Below are positions 1 through 7,462 of a DNA stretch of 43,762 nucleotides, piece after piece; the stretch's first letter is position 1; each line of letters begins with the position of its first letter. The translations under genes were made by a program, and so were the position numbers. This DNA is from DAOTXN01 sp034435435 (GTDB lineage: Bacteria; Chloroflexota; Anaerolineae; S140-20): the NCBI GenBank assembly GCA_034435435.1, contig DAOTXN010000037.1, positions 1-43,762 of the forward strand. Reading direction: 5' to 3'. The notes under the pieces are model-generated. The model searched no databases. It was not told the DNA's origin and saw only the letters and a program-made list of their open reading frames with translations.

Positions 1-1
1 T

Positions 2-103
2 TGGCTCAACAACTTGGTCGTGCAGTTCAGCATCGCCCAAGAGGAACCGGTCCATCCGCTGACACAGCCTGAAAAGCGGAATCGACTTTTTGGAGATGGT
101 TAG
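2..103 (+). CDS. C-terminal end of an upstream gene (partial, unknown)
   Basis: An open frame enters from the left edge and ends at TAG 101-103, giving 33 residues (starts WLNNLVVQFS, ends NRLFGDG). The composition is protein-like and the frame is open to the edge, but the piece is too short to assign to a family. It could be a chance open frame. Confidence 0.35.
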   Translation, partial: WLNNLVVQFSIAQEEPVHPLTQPEKRNRLFGDG

Positions 104-122
104 CCCCTATGGGGCGTGCTAA
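100..122. promoter_or_regulatory. Small inverted repeat upstream of the antitoxin gene
   Basis: GCCCC-TAT-GGGGC (103-115) is nested inside a TTAGC/GCTAA pair. It lies about 20 bases before the antitoxin start and directly after the stop of the partial upstream frame. It may be a terminator stem for the upstream gene or an operator for toxin-antitoxin autoregulation. No T tract follows. Confidence 0.35.
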
Positions 123-140
123 ACAGTACATGAGAAAGAG

Positions 141-455
141 ATGTCCACAACCATCGCCGTCCAGGTCACGCCGCGCGAGATCTTGATCCCGCGCGCCGCA
201 ATTCCCGACTGGGGCGAAATTGAGGTGACGCACACCCGGCAGCATGTTGTGCTGCGACCCAAAACCCGGTCGCCTGAACAGGAGCGCGAGCTGGCGATTC
301 AAGCGCTGCGGGAGGATGGCTTGCTGTACGAGCCAGGGGGAGCGCCAGATGCGCCAATCATCTCGGATAAAGAGCGATTGGAATTAGCTCACAGGCTCGG
401 TCAAGCCGGCCCTCTGTCAGAAATCATCATAGAGGAACGCCAGGACCGCGTATGA
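141..455 (+). CDS. Antitoxin-like protein of a VapBC-type pair
   Basis: This 104-residue protein begins with a short beta-rich segment (MSTTIAVQVTPREILIPRAA), as in AbrB/VapB-like or related antitoxins, and continues with an acidic helical tail (LSEIIIEERQDRV). The start ATG follows a purine-rich AGAAAGAG. Its stop overlaps the start of the PIN-domain frame by four bases (ATGA at 452-455), the usual antitoxin-toxin layout. I infer that it bound and neutralised the adjacent ribonuclease toxin. That toxin is internally deleted, so the antitoxin is probably an orphan or acts on related toxins elsewhere. The family assignment rests mainly on position and size. Confidence 0.6.
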   Translation: MSTTIAVQVTPREILIPRAAIPDWGEIEVTHTRQHVVLRPKTRSPEQERELAIQALREDGLLYEPGGAPDAPIISDKERLELAHRLGQAGPLSEIIIEERQDRV

Positions 456-694
456 GCCACTATTACCTCGACACCAGCGCGCTGGTCAAATACTATGTCA
501 GTGAAACGGGCAGCGGTTGGGTACGTGCGCTCATCCGGGCGACACCCCAGCCGCTGCTTGTGGCGCTTGAGACCAAACGTTCGCTTGTATCCCACGGACG
601 CGCGCCTCTGGTGTTTCTTTCGGCCGACGACCGCTTGAACCATGCGGTCTCTGCCGAAGGTTTAGCGGTAGATAATCCCAACCTCTACCCTTGA
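452..694 (+). pseudogene. PIN-domain (VapC-like) toxin with internal deletion
   Basis: The 80-residue frame starts with a typical PIN N-terminus (YYLDTSALVKYY, with the first catalytic Asp) and ends with a typical PIN C-terminus (FLSADDRLNHA...AEGLAVDNPNLYP). PIN toxins of this type are usually about 130-150 residues. The central part carrying the second and third acidic catalytic residues is absent and replaced by a short unrelated stretch around VALETKRSLVSHGRA. The two ends remain in one frame, so this looks like an internal deletion of roughly 55 residues. Ribonuclease activity is unlikely. It overlaps the antitoxin by four bases. Confidence 0.7.
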
Positions 695-711
695 AATCTC
701 AAGAGTCACCC

Positions 712-1248
712 ATGCCCATCCCCACCCTCCACACCCCCCGCCTCACCCTGCGCCCCTTTACGCCCGCCGACCTGGACCGCCTGGCCGAAATCCTGGCCGA
801 CCCGGACGTGATGCGCTACATGCCCGGCGGCCAGCCCATGTCACGCGAGCGGGCCGAGCGAAATCTCCAGTTCATCCTGAGCCACTGGGAACAATACGGC
901 TACGGCTGGTGGGCCGTGCTGCCCAAAGCTGACGGGCGGCTCATCGGCTGGTGCGGGCTGACTTTTGTGAAAGAATTGGACGAGGTTGAAGTAGCCTACC
1001 TGCTGGACAAGCCCTACTGGAAGCAAGGCATCGCCAGCGAGGCGGCGCATATCAGCCTGCGTTACGCCTTTGAGGAATTGGAGCTTGACCGGGTCATCGC
1101 GTTGGCCCACGTCGAAAACATCGCCTCGCAGCGGGTGATGCAGAAAAACGGCATGGTCTACGAAAAAGAAATCCACCTGTGGGGCCTCGATCTGGCTTAT
1201 TATGCCATCACGCGAGAGGCGTTTGAGCAGGGGGAGCAAAATCGCTGA
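712..1248 (+). CDS. GNAT family N-acetyltransferase (RimJ/RimL-like)
   Basis: The 178-residue protein has the RimJ/RimL opening (TPRLTLRPFTPADLDRL), a central strand GRLIGWCGL, the acetyl-CoA binding loop region (YWKQGIASEAA, the Q/RxxGxG/A equivalent) and the closing N-ASQRVMQKNGM segment. This subfamily transfers acetyl groups from acetyl-CoA to amines, protein N-termini or small molecules; the substrate cannot be read from sequence. I prefer ATG 712 because the family alignment starts there. A TTG at 691 overlapping the previous stop would add seven residues. A strong hairpin follows the gene. Confidence 0.85.
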   Translation: MPIPTLHTPRLTLRPFTPADLDRLAEILADPDVMRYMPGGQPMSRERAERNLQFILSHWEQYGYGWWAVLPKADGRLIGWCGLTFVKELDEVEVAYLLDKPYWKQGIASEAAHISLRYAFEELELDRVIALAHVENIASQRVMQKNGMVYEKEIHLWGLDLAYYAITREAFEQGEQNR

Positions 1249-1280
1249 ATCTCTGAGGCGACGCGGATGACGCTGAACGG

Positions 1281-1341
1281 GCCTCCCGCAGGTTTGCCCG
1301 CCCTGGCTCGCGCCAGCGGGCTGGGGGAACCTGCGGGAGGC
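1281..1341. terminator. Long nested hairpin, likely terminator
   Basis: GCCTCCCGCAGGTT (1281-1294) pairs perfectly with AACCTGCGGGAGGC (1328-1341). Inside are two further stems, GCCCG/CGGGC (1296-1300/1317-1321) and CTGGC-TCGC-GCCAG (1303-1316). A T-rich stretch (TTGTTGTCTCTT) follows on the plus strand. It separates the GNAT gene from the amidase promoter. The size also fits a dispersed palindromic element. Confidence 0.65.
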
Positions 1342-1344
1342 TTG

Positions 1345-1373
1345 TTGTCTCTTGAAATGGTTACGGTTATAAT
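1345..1373 (+). promoter_or_regulatory. Sigma-70-type promoter for the amidase gene
   Basis: TTGTCT (1345-1350) lies 17 bases before a consensus TATAAT (1368-1373). The predicted transcript start is near 1380, leaving a leader of about 38 bases before ATG 1418. Confidence 0.6.
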
Positions 1374-1417
1374 GCAGAATATCCTTGGGGAGAGGAAACG
1401 GTCAAGGGCAGGCAGGC

Positions 1418-4400
1418 ATGTCGAAGCACAATTTCAAGAGTCGGATGAGCCATTCCTCCGTGCGTATCCTCTCTGCGTTGACCCTGGCGCTGACGGCATT
1501 TCTGATCGTCGTGGCCCTCAGCGCCAATACGGCTCACACCACCGTTGCCGCCGACGAGACGGGCGCATGGGCCGGCCCTGTGTGCTTTTACCAACACGGC
1601 TACCCCATCTGCGTCGAACGCGCCGACTTTGACGCCGCCGCCACACCCGAGGCGCTGCTGGCCGCGCTGTTAACCGGCCCCACCCCCGACGAGCGCGCCC
1701 AGGGCCTCGACAGCGCCCTGCCGCCCGACACCCGCCTGGCCGGTGTGGAGACCAACGGACAGGCCATCACCGTCCAGCTCGCTTTCCCCGTGGGTTATCT
1801 GGCGCACGACGAAGGACAAACGACGAAGGACGAACGACGAGGGACGAGCGAGGAAGCGCGATCTCTCGCCCCTCGCTTCTCACCCCTCGCCGCCGAAGCC
1901 ATTATCGAGCAGATTATCCAAACCTTGCTGCCGCTGGGCTACCGCGATTTTCACGTTCTGGCCCAAGACCCGTCCGCGCCGGACAGTTTCCGCCCGCTCT
2001 CGGCCTACCTGCCGCCCATTACCGTCCCACCCAAAGCGTCCAATTCCCAATTCCCAATTCCCAATTCCCAATTCCCAATCCCCAATCCCCAAGGCGCGTT
2101 GAGCGGCAAAACGGTCTATATCAGCGCGGGGCACGGCTGGCAATACACCTCCGGCTGGCGCACCCAACGCCCGCCCTACCCTGACGCCACCACCGGTTAC
2201 TATGGCCCTATCATCGAAGACCACAACAACGCCGAAGTGGTGAACCAATACCTGCTGCGCTACCTATGGAACGCCGGGGCCGACGTGTGGACCGCCCGCG
2301 AGCGCGACCTGCACAGCTTTGAATCCATCGTGGACAACGCCGACGCCCTGGTTTCCGGCGCGTGGCAAACGACCGGAGGTGGCTATCCCCCCGATTACCG
2401 CTGGACAACGACCACGCTGTCCGCTGCCGCCGCCGTTACCTGGACCAGCGACTCGGTCGCCGCCGACGGCGAATACGCCCTCTACGTCTGGACCGTCCCC
2501 GGCCCCGACCACGCCCCCGACGCCCACTACACTGTTTACCACGCCGGAGGCAGCACCGAGCTGACCATAGATCAGCGCCGCCACGGCCAAACCTGGCGCT
2601 ACGTGGGCAGCTTTCCTGTCCGCGCCGGAGAAGGGCTGATCGTCGTGCTCGACAACCGCTCAACCACGCCCGGCGCCGTCGTCACCGCCGACGCGGTACG
2701 ATTGGGCGGCGGCTGGTTCGACAACACGGACCTGTGGCCCATTGGCGCGGTCAAGACCGAGGTCACTTACGCCCCCAATAAGCCCTGGTTCGAGGCCGCC
2801 GCCTACTACAGCGTGCAGCGCCTGGGCATCGACCCCGACGCCTTTGAGTCCTTTAACGACGTCATCGCCCGGCCTTTATGGGCGCGCTGGGAGCACGCCG
2901 ATACCGGCGACGACGCCGTATTCATTTCCTGGCACACCAACGGCTACAACGGCCACAACGAGACCATTTGGGGCACGGTGAGCTATATTCACAGCTATCA
3001 GGCCGTGGACGGCAGCGCCGCCCTGCGCCACGCCGTTCACTCGGAACTGATCAACGACGCCCGCGCCGGGTGGGATTCGACCTGGCGCGATCTGGGCGAG
3101 GGTAGCGGCGACTTTGGCGAGCTACGCGAGCTGTGGGACGACGAGCCAGCCAACGCCATCCCCGGCGTGCTGTTGGAGGTGGCCTACCACGACCACGTGG
3201 GCAACACGAACGCGCTCAAAGACCCACGCTTTGCCATGCTCAGCGCCCGCGCCGTTTACCAAGGCATCGTCAAATATTATGAGAACCGCGACGGCCTGGA
3301 CCTGACTTTGCTGCCCGAACCGCCCACCCACTTGACCGCGCGCAACAGCGGCCTCGGACAAGTGACGGTCAGTTGGCGTCCCTCGCCCGTGGACGCCGTC
3401 GGACTGGTGGGCGACCCCGCCACGAGCTATCGCCTCTACACCAGCCCCGACGGGCTGGGTTGGGACAACGGCGCGCCTGTGACCGGCGCCAGCTACACCC
3501 TCACCGGCTTGCAGGCCAATCAGTTGATTTTTGTGCGCGTCACCGCCGTCAATGCGGGCGGCGAATCCTTTCCCACACCCGTGCTGGCGGCGCGGGCCAG
3601 TCCCGAGGGCGTCGGGCGTGTCTTGCTGGTAGATGGCTTTGACCGCATTGACCGCCACGGCCTCATCATCGAGAACGATCCGGTAGAGGGGACCAACGCT
3701 CGCATGTTCATTGACCAGATCAACCGCTACGACTATGCCGTCGCACACGGCGCGGCCATCGCGCTGCCCTTTGACAGCGCCCTCAACGAAGCCGTGGCCG
3801 ACGGCGACCTCAGCCTGGGGCTGTACAACATTGTGGATTGGTTCGTGGGCGAAGAGTCGTCGGCAGACCACACCTTCGACGCCGCCGAGCAAGCGGCGCT
3901 CTCCGCCTACCTGGAAGGCGGCGGCGGGCTGTTCGTCAGCGGGGCCGAGATCGGTTGGGACCTGGTCTACTTGGGTAACGGCCCCGACTTTCACCACGCC
4001 TACCTGGGGGCCGACTATGCCGACGACGACGCCGGTACTTATTGGACTATTCCTACGGAGGACGGAATTTTCGACGGACTGGGGAACATTGTGTTCGACG
4101 CCAGTTACGACGCCGACTATCCCGACCAATTGACGCCGTTAGGCGGCAGCGCCGCTGCGCTGAATTACGTCGGCGGCAACGGCGGCGTAGCGGCGGTCCA
4201 AAATGACGCCGGGAACTGCCGGCGCGTGGTCTACTTGGGCTTTCCGTTTGAGACGATTGACGCCGCTCAACGCGCGGACGTGATGGATCGTGTAATAGGC
4301 TATTTGAGCGCCGATGGCTGCCTGTCCATCGCTCCCCAAACGGCCATCACCACACCACTCAATGGCGCGGCCTTTAGCAGCGCGCCCGACTTTGGCGGCG

Positions 4401-5470
4401 CGGCCGGCGGCGTCAATCCCATCGAGCGGGTCGAAGTTCAGGCCATCGCTCCCGACGGGCGTTACTGGGACGGGCAAGCCTGGGTCGCATCTGCGCAGTG
4501 GCTCACAGCGGCCGGCGCGGCGGCGTGGGACTATCCTTTATCTCCGGCTGTGTTGAGCGCCACGCAGGAACAGGGCGAGTACCGCTTGTGGGCGCGGGCC
4601 TGGGACGCCGCAGGCTTGTCGGACACGACCCCGGCATTCAGTAGCTTTATCTACGACACCCTCTCGCCCACCATGCCCACGCTCGTCGCTCCGGCCGACG
4701 GCGTCACGTTGACCAGCGCAATCATCACCTTTCAGTGGACCGAGCCGTTGTCCGACACCGGATCGGCCCTGGCCTATCACCTGCAAATTGACGACCAATA
4801 CATGACTCAAACCCAAACCCAATTTACCATTTCCCAATTTATCATTTCCCAATTTATCATTTCCCACACCTGGCGCGTGCGCGCTTTTGACGCCGCCGGC
4901 AACCGCTCACCCTGGACGCCAGCCTGGATGTTCTTCGTCGAGCAGAACTCGTTTTATCTACCGATAATCCTCCAAGATGTCGCGTCCAATGAATCTCCGG
5001 CGTGCGCCAACGTGATGGTCAATGGCGATTTTGAATCTGACGCCGCTTGGAGCATCAACGCTACCCCGGTTCCTGCCGCCTACACCACCACTCAGGTGCA
5101 TAACGGTACGCGCAGCATGCGTCTGGGCCTCGCGCCGCCCGCAGCCGGCGTGTTCAGCTTTTCATCTGTGGATCAGACCATCCCCCTGCCTGCCGGCGTC
5201 AGCGCCACGTTGAGCTTTTGGCTCTACCCCATCAACGAAAACGCCGACAGCGGCGACCTGCAATACTTTGGCCTGTATGACGAAGAAGGCACGTGGACCA
5301 CCTTGTGGTCGGGCCAACTGAACACCCAATCCTGGATCTCGCTACAGATTGACCTGACGCCGTATCTGGGACAGGTGGTCGATCTGCGCTTTAGCGTGAA
5401 AAACGACGGCGACGACGATACCACCGCCCTCTACCTGGACGACGTGCGCCTGGAGGTGTGTGGTCAGTAA
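1418..5470 (+). CDS. Giant secreted N-acetylmuramoyl-L-alanine amidase with GerMN, FN3 and C-terminal binding modules
   Basis: The 1350-residue surface protein has a hydrophobic export segment at residues 17-36 and a GerMN-like domain at about 50-200 (ALLAALLTGPTPDE, ALPPDTRLAGV). Amidase_3 motifs follow: VYISAGHG (zinc His), IIEDHNNAEVVNQ (zinc Glu), VFISWHTNG (zinc His) and GVLLEVAYHDH (catalytic Glu). A golvesin/xanthan-lyase-like beta domain is inserted between the second and third motifs. Next come an FN3 domain, a glutamine-amidotransferase-like fold (GGGGLFVSGAEIGWD), Ig-like repeats, FYLPIIL, and a jelly-roll domain. Amidase_3 enzymes cleave the stem peptide from peptidoglycan. Three short-repeat arrays are translated in frame: a heptad array at 1807-1855, one at 2041-2089, and a 15-bp repeat near 4826-4863. 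The start ATG 1418 follows AAGGG and precedes the signal segment; TTG 1385 is less likely. Confidence 0.85.
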   Translation: MSKHNFKSRMSHSSVRILSALTLALTAFLIVVALSANTAHTTVAADETGAWAGPVCFYQHGYPICVERADFDAAATPEALLAALLTGPTPDERAQGLDSALPPDTRLAGVETNGQAITVQLAFPVGYLAHDEGQTTKDERRGTSEEARSLAPRFSPLAAEAIIEQIIQTLLPLGYRDFHVLAQDPSAPDSFRPLSAYLPPITVPPKASNSQFPIPNSQFPIPNPQGALSGKTVYISAGHGWQYTSGWRTQRPPYPDATTGYYGPIIEDHNNAEVVNQYLLRYLWNAGADVWTARERDLHSFESIVDNADALVSGAWQTTGGGYPPDYRWTTTTLSAAAAVTWTSDSVAADGEYALYVWTVPGPDHAPDAHYTVYHAGGSTELTIDQRRHGQTWRYVGSFPVRAGEGLIVVLDNRSTTPGAVVTADAVRLGGGWFDNTDLWPIGAVKTEVTYAPNKPWFEAAAYYSVQRLGIDPDAFESFNDVIARPLWARWEHADTGDDAVFISWHTNGYNGHNETIWGTVSYIHSYQAVDGSAALRHAVHSELINDARAGWDSTWRDLGEGSGDFGELRELWDDEPANAIPGVLLEVAYHDHVGNTNALKDPRFAMLSARAVYQGIVKYYENRDGLDLTLLPEPPTHLTARNSGLGQVTVSWRPSPVDAVGLVGDPATSYRLYTSPDGLGWDNGAPVTGASYTLTGLQANQLIFVRVTAVNAGGESFPTPVLAARASPEGVGRVLLVDGFDRIDRHGLIIENDPVEGTNARMFIDQINRYDYAVAHGAAIALPFDSALNEAVADGDLSLGLYNIVDWFVGEESSADHTFDAAEQAALSAYLEGGGGLFVSGAEIGWDLVYLGNGPDFHHAYLGADYADDDAGTYWTIPTEDGIFDGLGNIVFDASYDADYPDQLTPLGGSAAALNYVGGNGGVAAVQNDAGNCRRVVYLGFPFETIDAAQRADVMDRVIGYLSADGCLSIAPQTAITTPLNGAAFSSAPDFGGAAGGVNPIERVEVQAIAPDGRYWDGQAWVASAQWLTAAGAAAWDYPLSPAVLSATQEQGEYRLWARAWDAAGLSDTTPAFSSFIYDTLSPTMPTLVAPADGVTLTSAIITFQWTEPLSDTGSALAYHLQIDDQYMTQTQTQFTISQFIISQFIISHTWRVRAFDAAGNRSPWTPAWMFFVEQNSFYLPIILQDVASNESPACANVMVNGDFESDAAWSINATPVPAAYTTTQVHNGTRSMRLGLAPPAAGVFSFSSVDQTIPLPAGVSATLSFWLYPINENADSGDLQYFGLYDEEGTWTTLWSGQLNTQSWISLQIDLTPYLGQVVDLRFSVKNDGDDDTTALYLDDVRLEVCGQ
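1807..1855 (+). repeat. In-frame heptad array (CGACGAA/GGACGAA), 7 units
   Basis: Seven consecutive degenerate 7-bp units encode a charged linker (DEGQTTKDERRGTSEEA) within the GerMN region of the amidase. The array separates two conserved parts of the domain, so it reads as an insertion. Confidence 0.85.
2041..2089 (+). repeat. In-frame heptad array (CAATTCC), 7 units
   Basis: Five perfect CAATTCC units and two CAATCCC units encode a repeating NSQFPIP peptide. It sits exactly at the junction of the GerMN-like domain and the amidase catalytic domain. Confidence 0.9.
4826..4863 (+). repeat. In-frame 15-bp tandem repeat
   Basis: CATTTCCCAATTTAT occurs twice and then partially a third time, encoding ISQFI-ISQFI-ISH in an Ig-like domain of the amidase. 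The period is a multiple of three here, unlike the 7-bp arrays, but the base composition is similar to CAATTCC. Confidence 0.85.
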
Positions 5471-5489
5471 TCGCCAAATCGTGTATACT
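5461..5489 (+). promoter_or_regulatory. Promoter for the phosphatase operon
   Basis: TGGTCA (5461-5466) lies 17 bases upstream of TATACT (5484-5489), which has an extended TG motif. The -35 box overlaps the stop codon of the amidase gene. The leader after the predicted start (near 5496) is a heptad repeat. Confidence 0.5.
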
Positions 5490-5494
5490 AGGGT

Positions 5495-5522
5495 TCGTCA
5501 CTCATCACTCGTCATTCGTCAC
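5495..5522 (+). repeat. Heptad array (TCGTCAC) in the 5' leader
   Basis: Four units (TCGTCAC, TCATCAC, TCGTCAT, TCGTCAC) fill almost the whole predicted leader of the phosphatase gene and end six bases before its ATG. No Shine-Dalgarno sequence is visible, so the array may affect translation initiation. Confidence 0.8.
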
Positions 5523-5527
5523 TCACT

Positions 5528-6769
5528 ATGGCCGATATTATCCATGTCCTAAAGCAAGTCTTTGCCGGTCTGGAAGGGCCTGATCTGGCGCTCTTGCGCC
5601 AGGTCGTCGTGCGCAGCCGTGTGCCGCCCGGAACGGTAATATGTCGTGAAGGCGCCATCGAGCACGAGTTTTACATCGTGAACAAAGGCAGCGTCTCGAT
5701 CTCGAAACAGTTCGACGACGGCCAAGAGCGCGTATTGGCCATCGTCGGCGCGGGCGAGTTCTTTGGCGAGATGGCGCTGGTGGAAAATAAACCCCGCGCC
5801 GCCACGGTGACGGCTTTGGTCGAGACCGAGCTGCTGTCTATCAGCGAAGAGACCTTCGATCAGGTGGTGGCCCGCAACCCCATCGTGGCCCTGACCATCT
5901 TGCGCCACGTCAGCAGCAGCCTGCGCCGGGCCGACCATCTGACCATCGTCGATTTACAGCGCAAAAACGAAGAACTGCGCCGAGCTTACCAGGATTTACA
6001 GGCCGCCCAGGCCGAACTGATCGAAAAACAACGCATCGAGCGCGATCTCGAGATCGCCGCCGAGGTGCAGCGCAGCATTCTCCCGACTCGTTTTCCAGAT
6101 GTGCCGGGCTTGAGCTTTGCCGCGCGCGCCCGTCCGGCCCGGCAGGTCGGCGGCGACTTTTACGACATTCGCATGGTGGCTCAAGATAAACTCGGCGTGC
6201 TGATGGCCGACGTGTCGGGCAAGAGCATCCACGCCGCCATTTTCATGGCGGTCGTGCGCAGCCTGTTTTTGACCGAAACCCGCCGCACCCAGTCTCCCGG
6301 CGCAGTGATGGAGCGCGTCCATCAACTACTGATGGAGATCGCCGCCGCCGAGGGGATGTTCGTCACGGCCTTTTACGCCGTCATTGACATCCAGACTTGT
6401 GCCATGCGCTACGCCCGGGCTGGGCACGACCGCCCCTTGCATTACCGCCAGGGCGAGATTACTTTGCTGCCCGGCGAAGGACGTTTTTTGGGCCTGTTCG
6501 ACGGCCTGTGGGTAGAAGAAAAAGAGCTACAGCTCTTGCCTGGCGATCTGCTCGTGCTCTTTAGCGATGGCGTAACCGACGCCGTCAACCCGAGCGGCGA
6601 GCAATTCGGTGTGAGGCGCCTGAGTAACCTGGTGTGCAAACACGCGCCGGGCGGCGCTCATGCGGTATGTGAAGCCATTTTCGACGCCGTTTTGCGTTTT
6701 CAGGGAACAGCCGCGCAATTCGATGACATTACCTTGCAAGTTCTTAGCCAGACAGGGGGAACAGAATGA
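5528..6769 (+). CDS. cNMP-binding domain fused to SpoIIE/RsbU-type serine phosphatase
   Basis: The 413-residue cytosolic protein has a cyclic-nucleotide-binding domain at about 10-125 (GEFFGEMALVENKPRAATVTA, the phosphate-binding cassette). A coiled-coil linker follows (about 140-180, LQRKNEELRRAYQDLQAAQAE), then a PP2C/SpoIIE phosphatase domain. Metal-binding acidic residues are seen in GGDFYD, ADVSGK, LFSDGVTDA and QFDDIT. Such proteins dephosphorylate anti-anti-sigma factors or similar partners in response to a ligand; neither ligand nor partner is shown here. No anti-sigma/STAS gene is adjacent. The next gene overlaps by four bases, so the SH3-like membrane protein is co-translated. Confidence 0.9.
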   Translation: MADIIHVLKQVFAGLEGPDLALLRQVVVRSRVPPGTVICREGAIEHEFYIVNKGSVSISKQFDDGQERVLAIVGAGEFFGEMALVENKPRAATVTALVETELLSISEETFDQVVARNPIVALTILRHVSSSLRRADHLTIVDLQRKNEELRRAYQDLQAAQAELIEKQRIERDLEIAAEVQRSILPTRFPDVPGLSFAARARPARQVGGDFYDIRMVAQDKLGVLMADVSGKSIHAAIFMAVVRSLFLTETRRTQSPGAVMERVHQLLMEIAAAEGMFVTAFYAVIDIQTCAMRYARAGHDRPLHYRQGEITLLPGEGRFLGLFDGLWVEEKELQLLPGDLLVLFSDGVTDAVNPSGEQFGVRRLSNLVCKHAPGGAHAVCEAIFDAVLRFQGTAAQFDDITLQVLSQTGGTE

Positions 6770-7452
6770 CACAAGACCATGATGATCAGCCCGACCTCGA
6801 CAAGACACAACCCAGTCGGACCTATTCGCCACGACATCTCGACTGGCGCCCGCCTGACTATCAACCGAGCGGTGAGGCCCCCCCACCCGAGGCGCCTCCC
6901 GTGCGCCGCGTCTCACGGCCCGAACCTCGCCGCCAGCGCCCGCCCACCGAGGGCGCTCCGGCGTGGGTCGTAGGGTTAGGAGTCGGCGCGTTATTGGCCG
7001 TCATTGGCCTGCTGGTGATTGCCTTTGTGTTTTCGCGTCGTTCTAACCAGACCGCCGCCGAACCTTCGCCCACGCCCGTGATTGTGACGCCCACGGCCAC
7101 GCTGGCCCCCCGTCCTACCGCCACCACCGCTGCAGAAGCCAGCCCCACCGTTGAGGTCGCGCCGACGGACGAGGTTGCAGCTACCATCGCGCCGCCGCCC
7201 GCCGCCATCACCGTGGGGGGCTATGCCAAAGTCGTAGCCACCGCCGGCGTCAGGTTGCGGGGATCTGCCGGCACCACCGGCGAATTGATCGAGTTACTGA
7301 ATGTCGGCGTGGTCCTTTCCGTCATCGGCGGCCCGCAACAGGCCGACGATCTGACCTGGTGGCAGTTGCGCAACCCGGACAGCGGTCAGGAGGGGTGGGC
7401 GGCAGAAAAGGTCGGCGAGGACGTCTTGTTGGAACCCGCGCCAGCCCCGTGA
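6766..7452 (+). CDS. Membrane-anchored SH3-like (SH3b) domain protein
   Basis: The 228-residue protein has a proline-rich N-terminal segment of about 60 residues and one membrane helix near 67-90 (VVGLGVGALLAVIGLLVIAFVF) followed by RR. A Thr/Pro linker leads to a bacterial SH3 domain at about 148-220 (VRLRGSAGTTGELIELL...WWQLRNPDSGQEGWAA). SH3b domains usually bind cell-wall peptides or proteins. The N-terminus is probably cytoplasmic with the SH3 domain outside. The ATG overlaps the stop of the phosphatase gene (ATGA), suggesting coupled translation and perhaps a shared envelope-sensing role (inference). ligA starts ten bases downstream. Confidence 0.8.
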   Translation: MTQDHDDQPDLDKTQPSRTYSPRHLDWRPPDYQPSGEAPPPEAPPVRRVSRPEPRRQRPPTEGAPAWVVGLGVGALLAVIGLLVIAFVFSRRSNQTAAEPSPTPVIVTPTATLAPRPTATTAAEASPTVEVAPTDEVAATIAPPPAAITVGGYAKVVATAGVRLRGSAGTTGELIELLNVGVVLSVIGGPQQADDLTWWQLRNPDSGQEGWAAEKVGEDVLLEPAPAP

Positions 7453-7462
7453 CGGAGGACGA

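Noticed and set aside
3122..4129. Minus-strand frame opposite the amidase (335 codons)
   Set aside because: Antisense shadow of the amidase, Val/Gly/Ala-rich, without recognisable domains or ribosome site.
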